Assembly: GCA_934162125.1 (NCBI GenBank)
Contig: CAKPHU010000003.1
Span: 62,001 to 126,000 of the forward strand
From: an uncultured Bacilli bacterium
GTDB lineage: Bacteria; Bacillota_I; Bacilli_A; RF39; UBA660
DNA: 64,000 bases
Direction: 5' to 3'
Below, in pieces: positions 1-8,018 of this stretch (positions within the stretch are counted from its first letter, which is position 1; each line of letters begins with the position of its first letter). The position numbers and the translations under genes are program-made. The notes under the pieces are model-generated. The model was given only the letters and a program-made list of their open reading frames with translations, was not told the DNA's origin and made no database searches.

Positions 1-783
1 TATGCTCTTACAGTTGATAGTGTTAAGAAGAGTATTACTCCTAATACGAAGGTAATTTCTATTGCTCATGTTACTAATGTAATCGGGGATATTAGAGATG
101 TTAATGCAATAGGAGAAATATGTGAGAAAAATAATATTTTATTTTGTGTAGATGGTGCACAGAGTGTTCCACATTTAAAGATTGACTTTAAAAAAGCTAA
201 GATGGATTTCTTAAGTTTTTCTGGTCATAAGATGTTGGGACCTACTGGTATTGGTGTTTTAATTGGTAAACATGAATTATTAGAAGAGACTGACCCGCTT
301 TGCTATGGTGGAGGAATGAATCAGTTTTTTGAAGAAGATAATAGTTATGAACTTAAAGAAGTTCCAATTAAATTTGAAGCTGGTACACCACCTATTGCAG
401 AGGTTATTGGACTTAGAGAAGCTATTAGATATTTAGATAAAATAGGAATGGATAAAATAGAAAAACATGAAGAGGAATTAAAGAAATATTTAGTTTCTAA
501 GTTGGTAGAAATTCCTAATATAATAATTTATAATAAAAATTCACGTAGTGGTATTTTAGCATTTAATATTGATGGAGTTTTTGCTCAAGATAGTTCGATT
601 TATTTAGATAATTATCATATTTGTGTTAGAGCTGGTAATCATTGTGCAAAGATGTTAAAAGATGAAATAAAAACTAAAAATACAGTTAGAGTTAGTATGT
701 ATTTGTATAATAACTTTGATGATGTTGATAGATTAGTGGAAGCTCTTAAGATGAGTAAAGATATTTTTAAAGTAATACTTTAG
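1..783 (+). CDS. sufS: Cysteine desulfurase SufS, C-terminal 260 residues (5' end cut by window)
   Basis: The reading frame is open from base 1, so the gene starts upstream of the window. The fragment shows the class V aminotransferase core of the SUF desulfurase: DGAQSVPHLK, the PLP-lysine motif SGHK (Lys at about residue 77 of the fragment) and the mobile-loop active-site cysteine in RAGNHCAK (about residue 215). SufS takes sulfur from L-cysteine as a persulfide and passes it to SufU for Fe-S cluster assembly in the cytoplasm. It is followed after 8 bases by sufU, with an AGGAGGT ribosome site at the junction, so the two are co-transcribed. In Bacillus the order is sufC-sufD-sufS-sufU-sufB, so sufC and sufD are expected just outside the window. 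Identification is firm; only the N-terminus is missing. Confidence 0.95.
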   Translation, partial: YALTVDSVKKSITPNTKVISIAHVTNVIGDIRDVNAIGEICEKNNILFCVDGAQSVPHLKIDFKKAKMDFLSFSGHKMLGPTGIGVLIGKHELLEETDPLCYGGGMNQFFEEDNSYELKEVPIKFEAGTPPIAEVIGLREAIRYLDKIGMDKIEKHEEELKKYLVSKLVEIPNIIIYNKNSRSGILAFNIDGVFAQDSSIYLDNYHICVRAGNHCAKMLKDEIKTKNTVRVSMYLYNNFDDVDRLVEALKMSKDIFKVIL

Positions 784-791
784 GAGGTAGA

Positions 792-1226
792 ATGGATAAT
801 AATTTAAGAAGAGGAATAATTCTTGATAATTATCAGAATCCAATGAATAGAGGTTTGGTTTCTGATAATAATTATGTTAAATTTAATACTAATAGTGAGA
901 GTTGTATTGATAATTTGGATTTTATGATGAAGATTTCAGATGATAAAATTGTTGATATTAGATTTGATGGTGAAGCTTGTGCTATTAGTACTTCTGCTAC
1001 TTCAATTATGATTAGAAGTTTAGTTGGTAAAACGGTTAAAGAAGCTATTAACATTTTGGAAAATTATAAAAAAATGATTAATGAAGAAGAATATGATAGG
1101 GACTTGTTGGGAGAATTAAATGTCTATGATGAGGTGTGTAAGCAACCTAATCGTAAGGGGTGTGCTTTAATACCATATCGTGGAGTAGTTGGATTGTTAA
1201 AGGAGTTAAAAAAATATGAAAGCTAA
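792..1226 (+). CDS. sufU: SufU sulfur-transfer / Fe-S assembly protein
   Basis: A 144-residue protein of usual SufU length. The zinc/sulfur-acceptor ligands known for SufU can be placed: Cys38 and Asp40 in SCID, Cys63 in GEACAIS and Cys124 in RKGCA. In Firmicutes SufU accepts persulfide sulfur from SufS and hands it to the SufBCD scaffold. The start follows a strong AGGAGGT site just after the sufS stop. The 3' end overlaps the next gene by 11 bases, implying translational coupling. The insertion between Cys63 and Cys124 is typical of SufU and absent from IscU, which favours SufU. Confidence 0.93.
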   Translation: MDNNLRRGIILDNYQNPMNRGLVSDNNYVKFNTNSESCIDNLDFMMKISDDKIVDIRFDGEACAISTSATSIMIRSLVGKTVKEAINILENYKKMINEEEYDRDLLGELNVYDEVCKQPNRKGCALIPYRGVVGLLKELKKYES

Positions 1227-1746
1227 AGATATTAAAATAGCCGAACTAAAATTTTTTGATAAGGATCATTTTGGAATAGAAGTAAGTGAAGTACAATCTT
1301 ATGGTTTGATTGCTAAGGTAGGAGGTATCAATAGTGTCTATTTGAATTTTCTTAATCCTTTTGAAGAGTATCCAATATTTGAAAGACTTCCTTATAGCAA
1401 CTGTAATAGTGATGGAGTTGAATATGGGGCTAAAGTAATAAGTGTTGGAAAAGAAGAATTAGAGACTGGTCCTTGTTGGGTAATTGGTAAAGAAAATCTT
1501 TTTGAAGTGTTAGGAAAAGAAGATGTGGAAAAAGAAGATATAGAAGATTTTGTTTTGAAAAGTCCTTTCTATTATAAGGATAGAATGCCTTTAGTTAAGA
1601 AGAGAATGAAGAAAAGTCTTCCTTTTAGTAAAAAGTTTTCTGATTTGTATTGTACGTTTTATGATGATACTGTGGATAAAAGAAAAATGGACGAATTCTT
1701 TGAATGTAGATGTAAACAAAAAGTTAATGTAAAAAAAGACTGGTGA
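1216..1746 (+). CDS. Unknown protein inside the SUF operon
   Basis: A 176-residue soluble protein between sufU and sufB, overlapping sufU by 11 bases and ending 4 bases before sufB. AAGGAG lies about 10 bases before the ATG. I do not recognise a family. It has no signal peptide or membrane segment. The N-terminal half is beta-like (for example YGLIAKVGGINSVYLNFL). The C-terminal half is basic and carries several cysteines, including FFECRCKQK near the end and YCTFYDD. Its tight placement suggests a role tied to Fe-S assembly (carrier, iron or sulfur handling, or regulation), but that is inference from position only. Confidence 0.85.
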   Translation: MKAKDIKIAELKFFDKDHFGIEVSEVQSYGLIAKVGGINSVYLNFLNPFEEYPIFERLPYSNCNSDGVEYGAKVISVGKEELETGPCWVIGKENLFEVLGKEDVEKEDIEDFVLKSPFYYKDRMPLVKKRMKKSLPFSKKFSDLYCTFYDDTVDKRKMDEFFECRCKQKVNVKKDW

Positions 1747-1750
1747 TAAC

Positions 1751-3064
1751 ATGGAAATAGTAGGAATTGATAGTGATAAGGTCCTTCAAATTTCGAAAAA
1801 GAAAAAAGAAGATGAATGGGTACAAAAGTTTAGAATTGATAGTTATGAAAAATTTGAAAAGTTAGGAATGCCAGAATTTGGTCCTGAAATTGATTTGGAT
1901 TTTTCAAAGATTATTTATTATAAGACATCTGCTAGTGATGAAGAAATTAAAAATAATTGGAATAACATATTGAAACCTGTTAGAGATGAACTTGATGATT
2001 TAGGTGTTTTAGAAAGTGAAAAACATTTAGGTGGAATGGGTGTTCAATGGGAAAGTGAAGTTATTTATCATAATATGTTAGAAGAACTTACGCGTAAGAA
2101 TGTTATTTTTACTTCTATTGAAATGGCGATGAAAGAGTATCCTGATCTTGTTAAGAAGTATTTTGGTAAAATTGTAAGCAATGGTGAAAATAAGTTTTCG
2201 GCTTTAAATGGAGCTGTATTTAGTGGAGGTAGTTTTATTTATGTACCACCTAATACAGTACTTGATAGGCCATTACAAAGTTACTTTAGAATTAATAGTA
2301 AGAATATGGGACAATTTGAAAGAACTTTAATAATTGTTGATGACAATAGTGATTTGCATTATATAGAAGGATGTACTGCTCCTACTTATAGTGAGTCATC
2401 ATTACATGCTGCTGTTGTGGAAATTTATGTTGGTAAAAACAGTAAGTGTCGTTATTCAACTATTCAAAACTGGGCACCTAATGTTTATAATTTAGTTACT
2501 AAGAGAGCTCTTGTTGATACTAATGGAACGATGGAATGGATTGATGGTAATATAGGAAGTAAAGTTACAATGAAGTATCCTTGTTGTGTATTAAAAGGAG
2601 ATAATTCTAATGGAACTTGTATTACGATAAGTGCTGCTTCAGAAGGACAGATTCAAGATAGTGGTGCAAGAATGATTCATTTGGGTAAAAATACGAAGAG
2701 TAATATTATTTCTAAGAGTATAGCTTCTAATGGAGGAAATGCTACTTATCGCGGAAAAGTATTAATTAATAGTGGAGCTAAGAATAGTAGTAGTACAGTT
2801 AAATGTGATACTCTTATTTTAGATGAGAAGTCTAAGAGTGATACAATTCCAGTTAATTCTTGTTTTAATGTTAGTAGTAATATTGAGCATGAAGCGACAG
2901 TTTCAAAGATTAGTGAAGAAAACTTATTCTATTTAATGAGTAGAGGTGTTACTAGAGAAAGAGCAATGGAATTGATTGTTTTGGGATTCTTAGAGAAGTT
3001 TAGAGAAGAGTTACCAATGGAATATGCAGTAGAGTTGAATCAATTAATTAAAAGAAATTTATAA
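1751..3064 (+). CDS. sufB: Fe-S cluster assembly scaffold SufB
   Basis: A 437-residue protein, slightly shorter than the usual ~465-residue SufB. It has the SufB/SufD beta-helix core and the conserved C-terminal signature seen here as YLMSRGVTRERAMELIVLGF. The N-terminal part, with LGMPEFGPEIDLDF followed by LGVLESEKHLGGMGVQWESE, is SufB-like and not SufD-like. With SufC and SufD it forms the scaffold on which clusters are built before transfer to target proteins. The start follows a GGTGAT site 4 bases after the previous stop. It is the last gene of the operon, and a hairpin terminator follows at 3105. Confidence 0.94.
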   Translation: MEIVGIDSDKVLQISKKKKEDEWVQKFRIDSYEKFEKLGMPEFGPEIDLDFSKIIYYKTSASDEEIKNNWNNILKPVRDELDDLGVLESEKHLGGMGVQWESEVIYHNMLEELTRKNVIFTSIEMAMKEYPDLVKKYFGKIVSNGENKFSALNGAVFSGGSFIYVPPNTVLDRPLQSYFRINSKNMGQFERTLIIVDDNSDLHYIEGCTAPTYSESSLHAAVVEIYVGKNSKCRYSTIQNWAPNVYNLVTKRALVDTNGTMEWIDGNIGSKVTMKYPCCVLKGDNSNGTCITISAASEGQIQDSGARMIHLGKNTKSNIISKSIASNGGNATYRGKVLINSGAKNSSSTVKCDTLILDEKSKSDTIPVNSCFNVSSNIEHEATVSKISEENLFYLMSRGVTRERAMELIVLGFLEKFREELPMEYAVELNQLIKRNL

Positions 3065-3104
3065 AACTTGTAAAGTTGTTTAAGTATAAATATTAAGTTT
3101 AGAA

Positions 3105-3139
3105 AAAAGAAAATTTCAGTTAGAAGTTTTCTTTTTTTT
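3105..3139 (+). terminator. Intrinsic terminator of the SUF operon
   Basis: Thirteen paired bases (3105-3117 with 3123-3135, one G-U pair), a five-base loop AGTTA, then a T run to 3139. Confidence 0.85.
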
Positions 3140-3175
3140 GGTTTATTTTGGTTTTCAATTTGCGTTTTTGGGCAT

Positions 3176-3204
3176 TTGTTTATTTTTCTTTCTTCCTTTA
3201 TGAT
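3176..3204 (+). promoter_or_regulatory. Possible promoter for ssb
   Basis: TTGTTT at 3176-3181 and TATGAT at 3199-3204, separated by 17 bases. The predicted transcription start would lie immediately before the ribosome site at 3213, so the leader would be very short. The match to consensus is moderate. Confidence 0.4.
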
Positions 3205-3226
3205 GGTTCATGAAAGGAGGTGAAAG

Positions 3227-3583
3227 ATGTTAAATCAGGTTGTTTTGGTTGGACGATTAGTTAAAAATGTTAAAGTGTATAAGGCTGATAGTGGAAAGAA
3301 AGTTGCGACTGTTACTTTAGCGATACCTAGAAGTTTTAAAAATATGGAAGGAGTATATGAAACAGATTTTATTGATTGTGTAGCTTTTGAGAATATTGCG
3401 GATAATACAGCTCAGTATTGTAGAAAAGGTGATATTATTGGCGTTAAAGGGAGATTACAATCAAGAGTGGAAGAAAAAGATAAAAAGAAAGAATATTATA
3501 TGGATGTTATTGCGGAAAAAATAACATTTTTAACTAGTAAGAAAGAGGCGGATGCAGAAGAGAAGGAAGCAAGAGAAGATTAG
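3227..3583 (+). CDS. ssb: Single-stranded DNA-binding protein (short, tail-less)
   Basis: A 118-residue OB-fold protein starting MLNQVVLVGRLVKN, with FIDCVAFENIADNTAQYCRKGD and GRLQSR, the classic bacterial SSB core. It binds single-stranded DNA during replication, repair or uptake. It ends in a charged segment (KEADAEEKEARED) and lacks the acidic DDDIPF-type tail that recruits partner proteins. In length and missing tail it resembles Bacillus SsbB more than the essential SsbA, so it may be a second SSB. The start has a very strong AGGAGGTG site. The gene stands alone, with terminators on both sides. Confidence 0.92.
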   Translation: MLNQVVLVGRLVKNVKVYKADSGKKVATVTLAIPRSFKNMEGVYETDFIDCVAFENIADNTAQYCRKGDIIGVKGRLQSRVEEKDKKKEYYMDVIAEKITFLTSKKEADAEEKEARED

Positions 3584-3602
3584 TCTTCTTTTGCTTTTTT
3601 TT
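3567..3602 (+). terminator. Intrinsic terminator overlapping the end of ssb
   Basis: Thirteen-base-pair stem (3567-3579 with 3584-3596, one G-U pair), loop TTAG, then T8. The 5' arm lies inside the last ssb codons. The 3' arm contains TTGCTT, which also fits as the -35 box of the next promoter. Confidence 0.85.
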
Positions 3603-3619
3603 GGAAGCTGTTTTATAAT
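3591..3619 (+). promoter_or_regulatory. Promoter of HD-domain gene, nested in the ssb terminator
   Basis: TTGCTT at 3591-3596, a 17-base spacer and a perfect TATAAT at 3614-3619. The -35 box is formed by the 3' arm of the terminator hairpin. Confidence 0.7.
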
Positions 3620-3634
3620 TTAAGTGGTGATATT

Positions 3635-4315
3635 GTGAGTAGTTTAGTTAAAAATGAAATAAGAAAATACGTTAATGAGAAAGTGTTACCCTTATATGAT
3701 GATAATGCAGCTGGACATGGAAGAAGTCATATCGAGACTGTTATAGCAAGAAGTTTAGAGTTAGCTAGTACATTTCAATTAGATGTTGATTTAAATATGG
3801 TTTATGTTATTGCTGCATTTCATGATATAGGGTACAAAGAGGATCCTGAGAATCATGAAGAAGTTTCAGCTAAAATGTTTAAAGAAGATGAAAAAATGCA
3901 TGAGTTCTTTAGCCCTGAACAAATTGAAATAATGGCTGAAGCAATTACTGATCATAGAGCTTCATTAGAATATGAAGCAAGAAGTGTATATGGGAAGCTT
4001 GTCTCATCTGCAGATAGAGAGGTTTCTGTTTATAATATGTTGAGAAGATCAATTTTATTTCAAGCAGAAAAACATAGAGATGAAAATCCTTCTTTGTTGC
4101 AAGTGATTGATTATTCGTATAAAAAATTAGCTAGTAAATATGGAAAAGGTGGATATGCAAAGATGTATTATCCAGATGATAAATATAAAAAATTTTTAGG
4201 TACTATGCAAGAAATATTAGCTGATAAAGATAAGTTTGTAGAACATGAATTTGCGGTTATGGAAAAAATGGATAAGGAAGATAAAGATAAATTAAAAGTA
4301 CTTATAAAATCATAA
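3635..4315 (+). CDS. HD-domain phosphohydrolase
   Basis: A 226-residue protein with the metal-binding HD signature: His in GRSHIETV (about residue 32), the HD pair in AAFHDIGY (residues 63-64) and a downstream Asp in SSADREV. HD proteins of this size hydrolyse phosphate or pyrophosphate esters of nucleotides. The substrate cannot be told from sequence. The start is a GTG preceded by GGTGAT. It is a single-gene unit, with its own promoter nested in the upstream terminator and a hairpin just after the stop. Confidence 0.85.
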   Translation: MSSLVKNEIRKYVNEKVLPLYDDNAAGHGRSHIETVIARSLELASTFQLDVDLNMVYVIAAFHDIGYKEDPENHEEVSAKMFKEDEKMHEFFSPEQIEIMAEAITDHRASLEYEARSVYGKLVSSADREVSVYNMLRRSILFQAEKHRDENPSLLQVIDYSYKKLASKYGKGGYAKMYYPDDKYKKFLGTMQEILADKDKFVEHEFAVMEKMDKEDKDKLKVLIKS

Positions 4316-4320
4316 ATATT

Positions 4321-4346
4321 AAATACTGGGTAACTAGTATTTTTTT
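4321..4346 (+). terminator. Intrinsic terminator
   Basis: Seven-base-pair stem AAATACT/AGTATTT around an 8-base loop, followed by T7. Confidence 0.65.
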
Positions 4347-4382
4347 CTTTGTTGTGGTATATTTATAATAGGTGATAGTCAA

Positions 4383-4790
4383 ATGATAGGTGTTAGAGAA
4401 TATATGATGACTGATTATTTTGATGTTAGTAGGATAATTAAAGAGGCTTTTGATGTGGAAAAAGTTAATGTTAATCCGGATAATAACTATAAAGAATTAG
4501 TTGGTGTAGTTGATGATAAGGTAGTTGGATATCTGGTTTTGACTAGGGTTTTGGATTTAGTTAAGGGAAGACCATATTATTTAGTTGACTATGTTTGTGT
4601 TGATAGTGCTTATCGCAATTTGGGTATTGGATATATGATGATGGATGAGGTGCTGGAGATTGCATCTAATGATAAGGCTTTATATATTGAACTTACTTCT
4701 AGAAAAGAAAGGGTAGCAGCTCATCATTTGTATGAAAAGTGTGGATATGAAAAAAGGGATTCGGTTATATTTAGGAGGGTATTAGAGTGA
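4383..4790 (+). CDS. GNAT-family N-acetyltransferase
   Basis: A 135-residue single GNAT domain. The acetyl-CoA loop reads YRNLGIGYMMMDEV (motif A, R/Q-x-x-G-x-G/A) and the C-terminal part has AAHHLYEKCGYEKRDSVIF, typical of motif B. It transfers an acetyl group to an amine; the acceptor is unknown. GGTGAT precedes the ATG. Its stop codon overlaps the GTG start of the phosphorylase gene by 4 bases (GTGA), so the two are translationally coupled. Confidence 0.88.
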   Translation: MIGVREYMMTDYFDVSRIIKEAFDVEKVNVNPDNNYKELVGVVDDKVVGYLVLTRVLDLVKGRPYYLVDYVCVDSAYRNLGIGYMMMDEVLEIASNDKALYIELTSRKERVAAHHLYEKCGYEKRDSVIFRRVLE

Positions 4791-6013
4791 TAGTAGATAT
4801 TATTAATAAGAAGAGATTAGGCGGAGAGTTAACTTATAAAGAGTTAGAGTTTTTCTTTAATAATTATTTAAAAGGAACTATTAAAGATTATCAAATGTCT
4901 GCTTTATTGATGGCAATTTGTATTAAAGGAATGACTGATCAAGAAATATTTGATTTAACTAAGATCTTTATAGATAGTGGTGAAACTCTTGATTTTAGTG
5001 CCATTGAGGGTATTAAAGTTGATAAACATTCAACTGGTGGAATTGGAGATAAGACAACACTAATTATTGCTCCAATAGTTGCGGCACTTGGTGTACCTGT
5101 TGTTAAAATGAGTGGTAGAGGATTAGGATATACTGGTGGTACTATTGATAAACTAGAAAGTATTAAAGGTTTTAGAACTAATCTTAGTGATGAAGAAATC
5201 TTTAAACAAGTAAAAGATATTGGAGTTGTTGTAACTGGTCAAACTGCTGATTTAGTTCCAATGGATAAAGCTATTTATGCTTTAAGAGATGTTACAGGAA
5301 CTGTTTCATCAATACCTTTAATTGCTTCTAGTATTATGAGTAAGAAGATAGCTGGTGGAGCTGATAAGATACTTATTGATATTAAAGTAGGTAATGGGGC
5401 ATTACTTCAAACGATGAACGATGCTAATAAACTTAGTGAATTAATGCTAAAAATAGGTAAATACTATAATAGAGAAGTTAGAACTATTATTAGTGATATG
5501 GATACACCTCTTGGTAGAGCTGTTGGTAATAGTATTGAAGTTTTAGAGGCTGTTGATGTTTTAGCTGGAAGAGAGAAAAATAATAATTTAGTGGAACTTT
5601 GTGTAGAACTTGCTAGCAACATGGTAAGTATGGGAAAAGAAATTCCTTATGAGGAAGCACATAATCAAGTTATTAGGGTAATTAATGATGGAACGGCTTA
5701 TCAAAAGTTTGTTAATCTTGTAGAGGCACAAGGTGGAGATATTAATTCAATTAAAGTTTGTGATAGTGTAGTAGAAGTTTTAGCAGATAGAAGTGGAACT
5801 TTAAAAGAAATTAATGCTTTAGAACTTGGAAAATTGTCAGTTAAACTTGGTGCTGGAAGAGTTAATAAAGAAGATAAAATTAATCATGGTGTTGGTATTT
5901 ATTTAGAAAAATTAGTTGGAGATTCAGTTAAAAAAGATGATGTCTTAGCTAGAATATTTGTGGATAAAATACCAGATAAATTAAAAATTAGTAATATTTT
6001 CGTAATTAATTAA
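4787..6013 (+). CDS. pdp: Pyrimidine-nucleoside (thymidine) phosphorylase
   Basis: A 408-residue member of the thymidine/pyrimidine-nucleoside phosphorylase family. Diagnostic stretches are the phosphate- and substrate-binding KHSTGGIGDKTT, VVKMSGRGLGYTGGTIDKLE and SKKIAGGADKILIDIKVG. The enzyme splits pyrimidine nucleosides to base plus (deoxy)ribose 1-phosphate for salvage. It is about 25 residues shorter than the Bacillus enzyme, with the loss at the C-terminal domain. The start is GTG, overlapping the upstream acetyltransferase stop. I cannot separate DeoA from Pdp specificity. Confidence 0.92.
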   Translation: MIVDIINKKRLGGELTYKELEFFFNNYLKGTIKDYQMSALLMAICIKGMTDQEIFDLTKIFIDSGETLDFSAIEGIKVDKHSTGGIGDKTTLIIAPIVAALGVPVVKMSGRGLGYTGGTIDKLESIKGFRTNLSDEEIFKQVKDIGVVVTGQTADLVPMDKAIYALRDVTGTVSSIPLIASSIMSKKIAGGADKILIDIKVGNGALLQTMNDANKLSELMLKIGKYYNREVRTIISDMDTPLGRAVGNSIEVLEAVDVLAGREKNNNLVELCVELASNMVSMGKEIPYEEAHNQVIRVINDGTAYQKFVNLVEAQGGDINSIKVCDSVVEVLADRSGTLKEINALELGKLSVKLGAGRVNKEDKINHGVGIYLEKLVGDSVKKDDVLARIFVDKIPDKLKISNIFVIN

Positions 6014-6021
6014 AATTTTCT

Positions 6022-6048
6022 TTGAATTTAAATAAAATATGTTATAAT
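6022..6048 (+). promoter_or_regulatory. Promoter of the adhesin-sortase operon
   Basis: Extended -10 TGTTATAAT (TATAAT at 6043-6048) with TTGAAT at 6022-6027, spacer 15. It lies just after the phosphorylase gene, and no clear hairpin terminator precedes it. Confidence 0.65.
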
Positions 6049-6073
6049 TATATTTGAAAAGGTAGGGTTATTT

Positions 6074-7348
6074 ATGGAAAAAATATATATGAATAATAAT
6101 CAAAGACAAAAAGATGGCTTTTTCCAATCAAAAATATTTTATGGATTAGCATCTTTAGCAATCGTTTCTCTATTGATTGTTGCGGCTATAGTAGTTGTTG
6201 GTTTTGATAAACCTTCTTATGCTATACCAACAGTTGATGAGATGCCAGATACTTTTATTACACAAGAACCAACACAAGAAATAATTAGTGATACTGGTTT
6301 TACAGTTGTACCTTATTATGTTAAGAGTTCTAGCAGTAGTCAAGATTTGATTCAAGTTTACTGTTGGCAACATAAAGTAGACTTTATCAAAAACACAACA
6401 TTTGGAAGAGGTAATGCCATTGCTGATTATGGTATGCTATCATTAATGGCTATTTTAGATGATGATTCTAATTTCATAACACCATCTGGTGAAGCTTATA
6501 ATCCAGCTTTAAGAACATGGATGACACAAGTTGCTATATGGCTTTACTTAAATGCATATGATTTAAAAGAATATGGTCAAGTTAAACCAGAAAATGAATT
6601 ATCTTGTGGTGGAAATTTAACTGCAGCAGGAGTTTGTGAAAACGATAATGATATTAATAATTGTACTAGTGATTTATGCCGAATCAATAATGCTAGAGGA
6701 GTTATGGTTGGTGAAGATCCAACATATTATACAATGAATGGTAAAGCTACATATACAACAGAGGCTCCACTTCTTGTTGATAAGATTGTTCCTTTAGTAC
6801 AACAAGCAATTGAAGGACGTAAAAATCCAATTAAAGTATTAAAAATTAATATGAATGATGGTGTTAGTTTAACTAGTGATAATAAATATTATCAATCAAA
6901 TTTAGTTACTATTAATGCTACACCAGCTAGTAGTTTCAATGGATACTCAGTTTCATTTACAGGTTCTCCAGATGGAACATTTGCAGTAGATTTACAAGGT
7001 AATAAGATTGATGATTTATCTAATCTTAGTCCTGGTACTCAATTCTATGTTAGAGTTCCAGTTGATAAAGTAACAAATAATAATAAAGTTGCAAAAATTT
7101 CAGTAACTGGTTCTTTTAAAGCTTTAGAGGGTTATCTTTATACAGCAGAGGGTGCTCAAACGATTTCAGCATTTAGAAAACTTAATACTAATGTATCAGC
7201 TGGTAAAGATTTAGATTTGACTTATACTCCTAGAGTTCCAGATACTGGTATGTCAACAGCTCAAACTATTTACTTTATTGGTTTAATAGTCCTATTAAGT
7301 GGTGTTGGAGTTATTTATGCAAATGTTAAACCAGCGGAACAAAAATAG
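6074..7348 (+). CDS. Thioester-domain (TQXA) surface protein with sortase signal
   Basis: A 424-residue wall-anchored protein. An N-terminal hydrophobic segment (about 21-44) precedes a domain with the signatures of thioester adhesins: Cys97 in YCWQ and Gln152 in TQVAIWLYLN (TQXA family), which in known members form an internal Cys-Gln thioester used to bind host surfaces covalently. Four further cysteines (178-202) could make disulfides. A beta-rich stalk follows. The C-terminus is a sorting signal: VPDTG at 388-392, a hydrophobic stretch and a short charged tail KPAEQK. The sortase gene overlaps its 3' end, and VPDTG is probably that enzyme's substrate motif. The start follows an AGGTAGGG site. 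The thioester is inferred from motif positions. Confidence 0.85.
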   Translation: MEKIYMNNNQRQKDGFFQSKIFYGLASLAIVSLLIVAAIVVVGFDKPSYAIPTVDEMPDTFITQEPTQEIISDTGFTVVPYYVKSSSSSQDLIQVYCWQHKVDFIKNTTFGRGNAIADYGMLSLMAILDDDSNFITPSGEAYNPALRTWMTQVAIWLYLNAYDLKEYGQVKPENELSCGGNLTAAGVCENDNDINNCTSDLCRINNARGVMVGEDPTYYTMNGKATYTTEAPLLVDKIVPLVQQAIEGRKNPIKVLKINMNDGVSLTSDNKYYQSNLVTINATPASSFNGYSVSFTGSPDGTFAVDLQGNKIDDLSNLSPGTQFYVRVPVDKVTNNNKVAKISVTGSFKALEGYLYTAEGAQTISAFRKLNTNVSAGKDLDLTYTPRVPDTGMSTAQTIYFIGLIVLLSGVGVIYANVKPAEQK

Positions 7349-7997
7349 AAAAATTAAAAAGAGTCAATTATTGTTATTTGGCTCTTTCCTTGTATTTGTT
7401 GGAGTTATGGTAATGTGTTGGCCACATTTGAAGTTTATCAAAGAGAATATTTATTCTGATATGCAAGTAGCTATTTCAGAGAGAATGAATGATAATAGGA
7501 AACAAGATATTATTAAAGTAGATGTTCCTGAGGCAGATAACTTGGATGATAAACAGACAGAAGAGCCACCACAAGAGGAGGCTCCAATAGTTGAAGATTT
7601 TAGTAAATATTTGGGAGTATTAGAAATTCCAAGAATAGGATTAAAAAGAGGGTTTTACGGTACTGACTCGGCATATAATGATATTCAGTACAATGTAACA
7701 ATGGTTGTGGGATCTACGATGCCTGATGTGGATAGAGGTAATTTAATACTTATTGCTCACTCAGGTGATGCTTATATTTCGTTTTTTGCATATTTATATA
7801 GATTAAAAGTTGGGAATGATGTCTTTGTTACTTATAATGGAGTAAGATATCAATACAGAATTGTTAATATTTATAATGTAGAAAAGAATGGAACTGTAAG
7901 TATTATTAGAAATTATGATCAAACTACTTTAACATTAATTACTTGTACAAAAGATGATAGTTCACATCAAACTGTTTATATTGCAGAGAGAGTTTAG
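7317..7997 (+). CDS. Sortase (transpeptidase) paired with the upstream adhesin
   Basis: A membrane-anchored sortase of about 226 residues. One N-terminal membrane segment (LLLFGSFLVFVGVMVMCW) is followed by a linker and the sortase barrel from LGVLEIPRIGL. The catalytic set is visible: His in LIAHSGDA, Cys in LITCTKDD and Arg in YIAERV at the extreme C-terminus. I chose ATG 7317 because GTTGGAG lies 7 bases upstream; GTG 7299 is possible. The gene overlaps the adhesin gene by 32 bases. It is probably a class A, D or E type enzyme cutting VPDTG; the class is not settled. Confidence 0.88.
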   Translation: MQMLNQRNKNRKIKKSQLLLFGSFLVFVGVMVMCWPHLKFIKENIYSDMQVAISERMNDNRKQDIIKVDVPEADNLDDKQTEEPPQEEAPIVEDFSKYLGVLEIPRIGLKRGFYGTDSAYNDIQYNVTMVVGSTMPDVDRGNLILIAHSGDAYISFFAYLYRLKVGNDVFVTYNGVRYQYRIVNIYNVEKNGTVSIIRNYDQTTLTLITCTKDDSSHQTVYIAERV

Positions 7998-8018
7998 TTA
8001 ATTAATGGAGGTGGTAAT

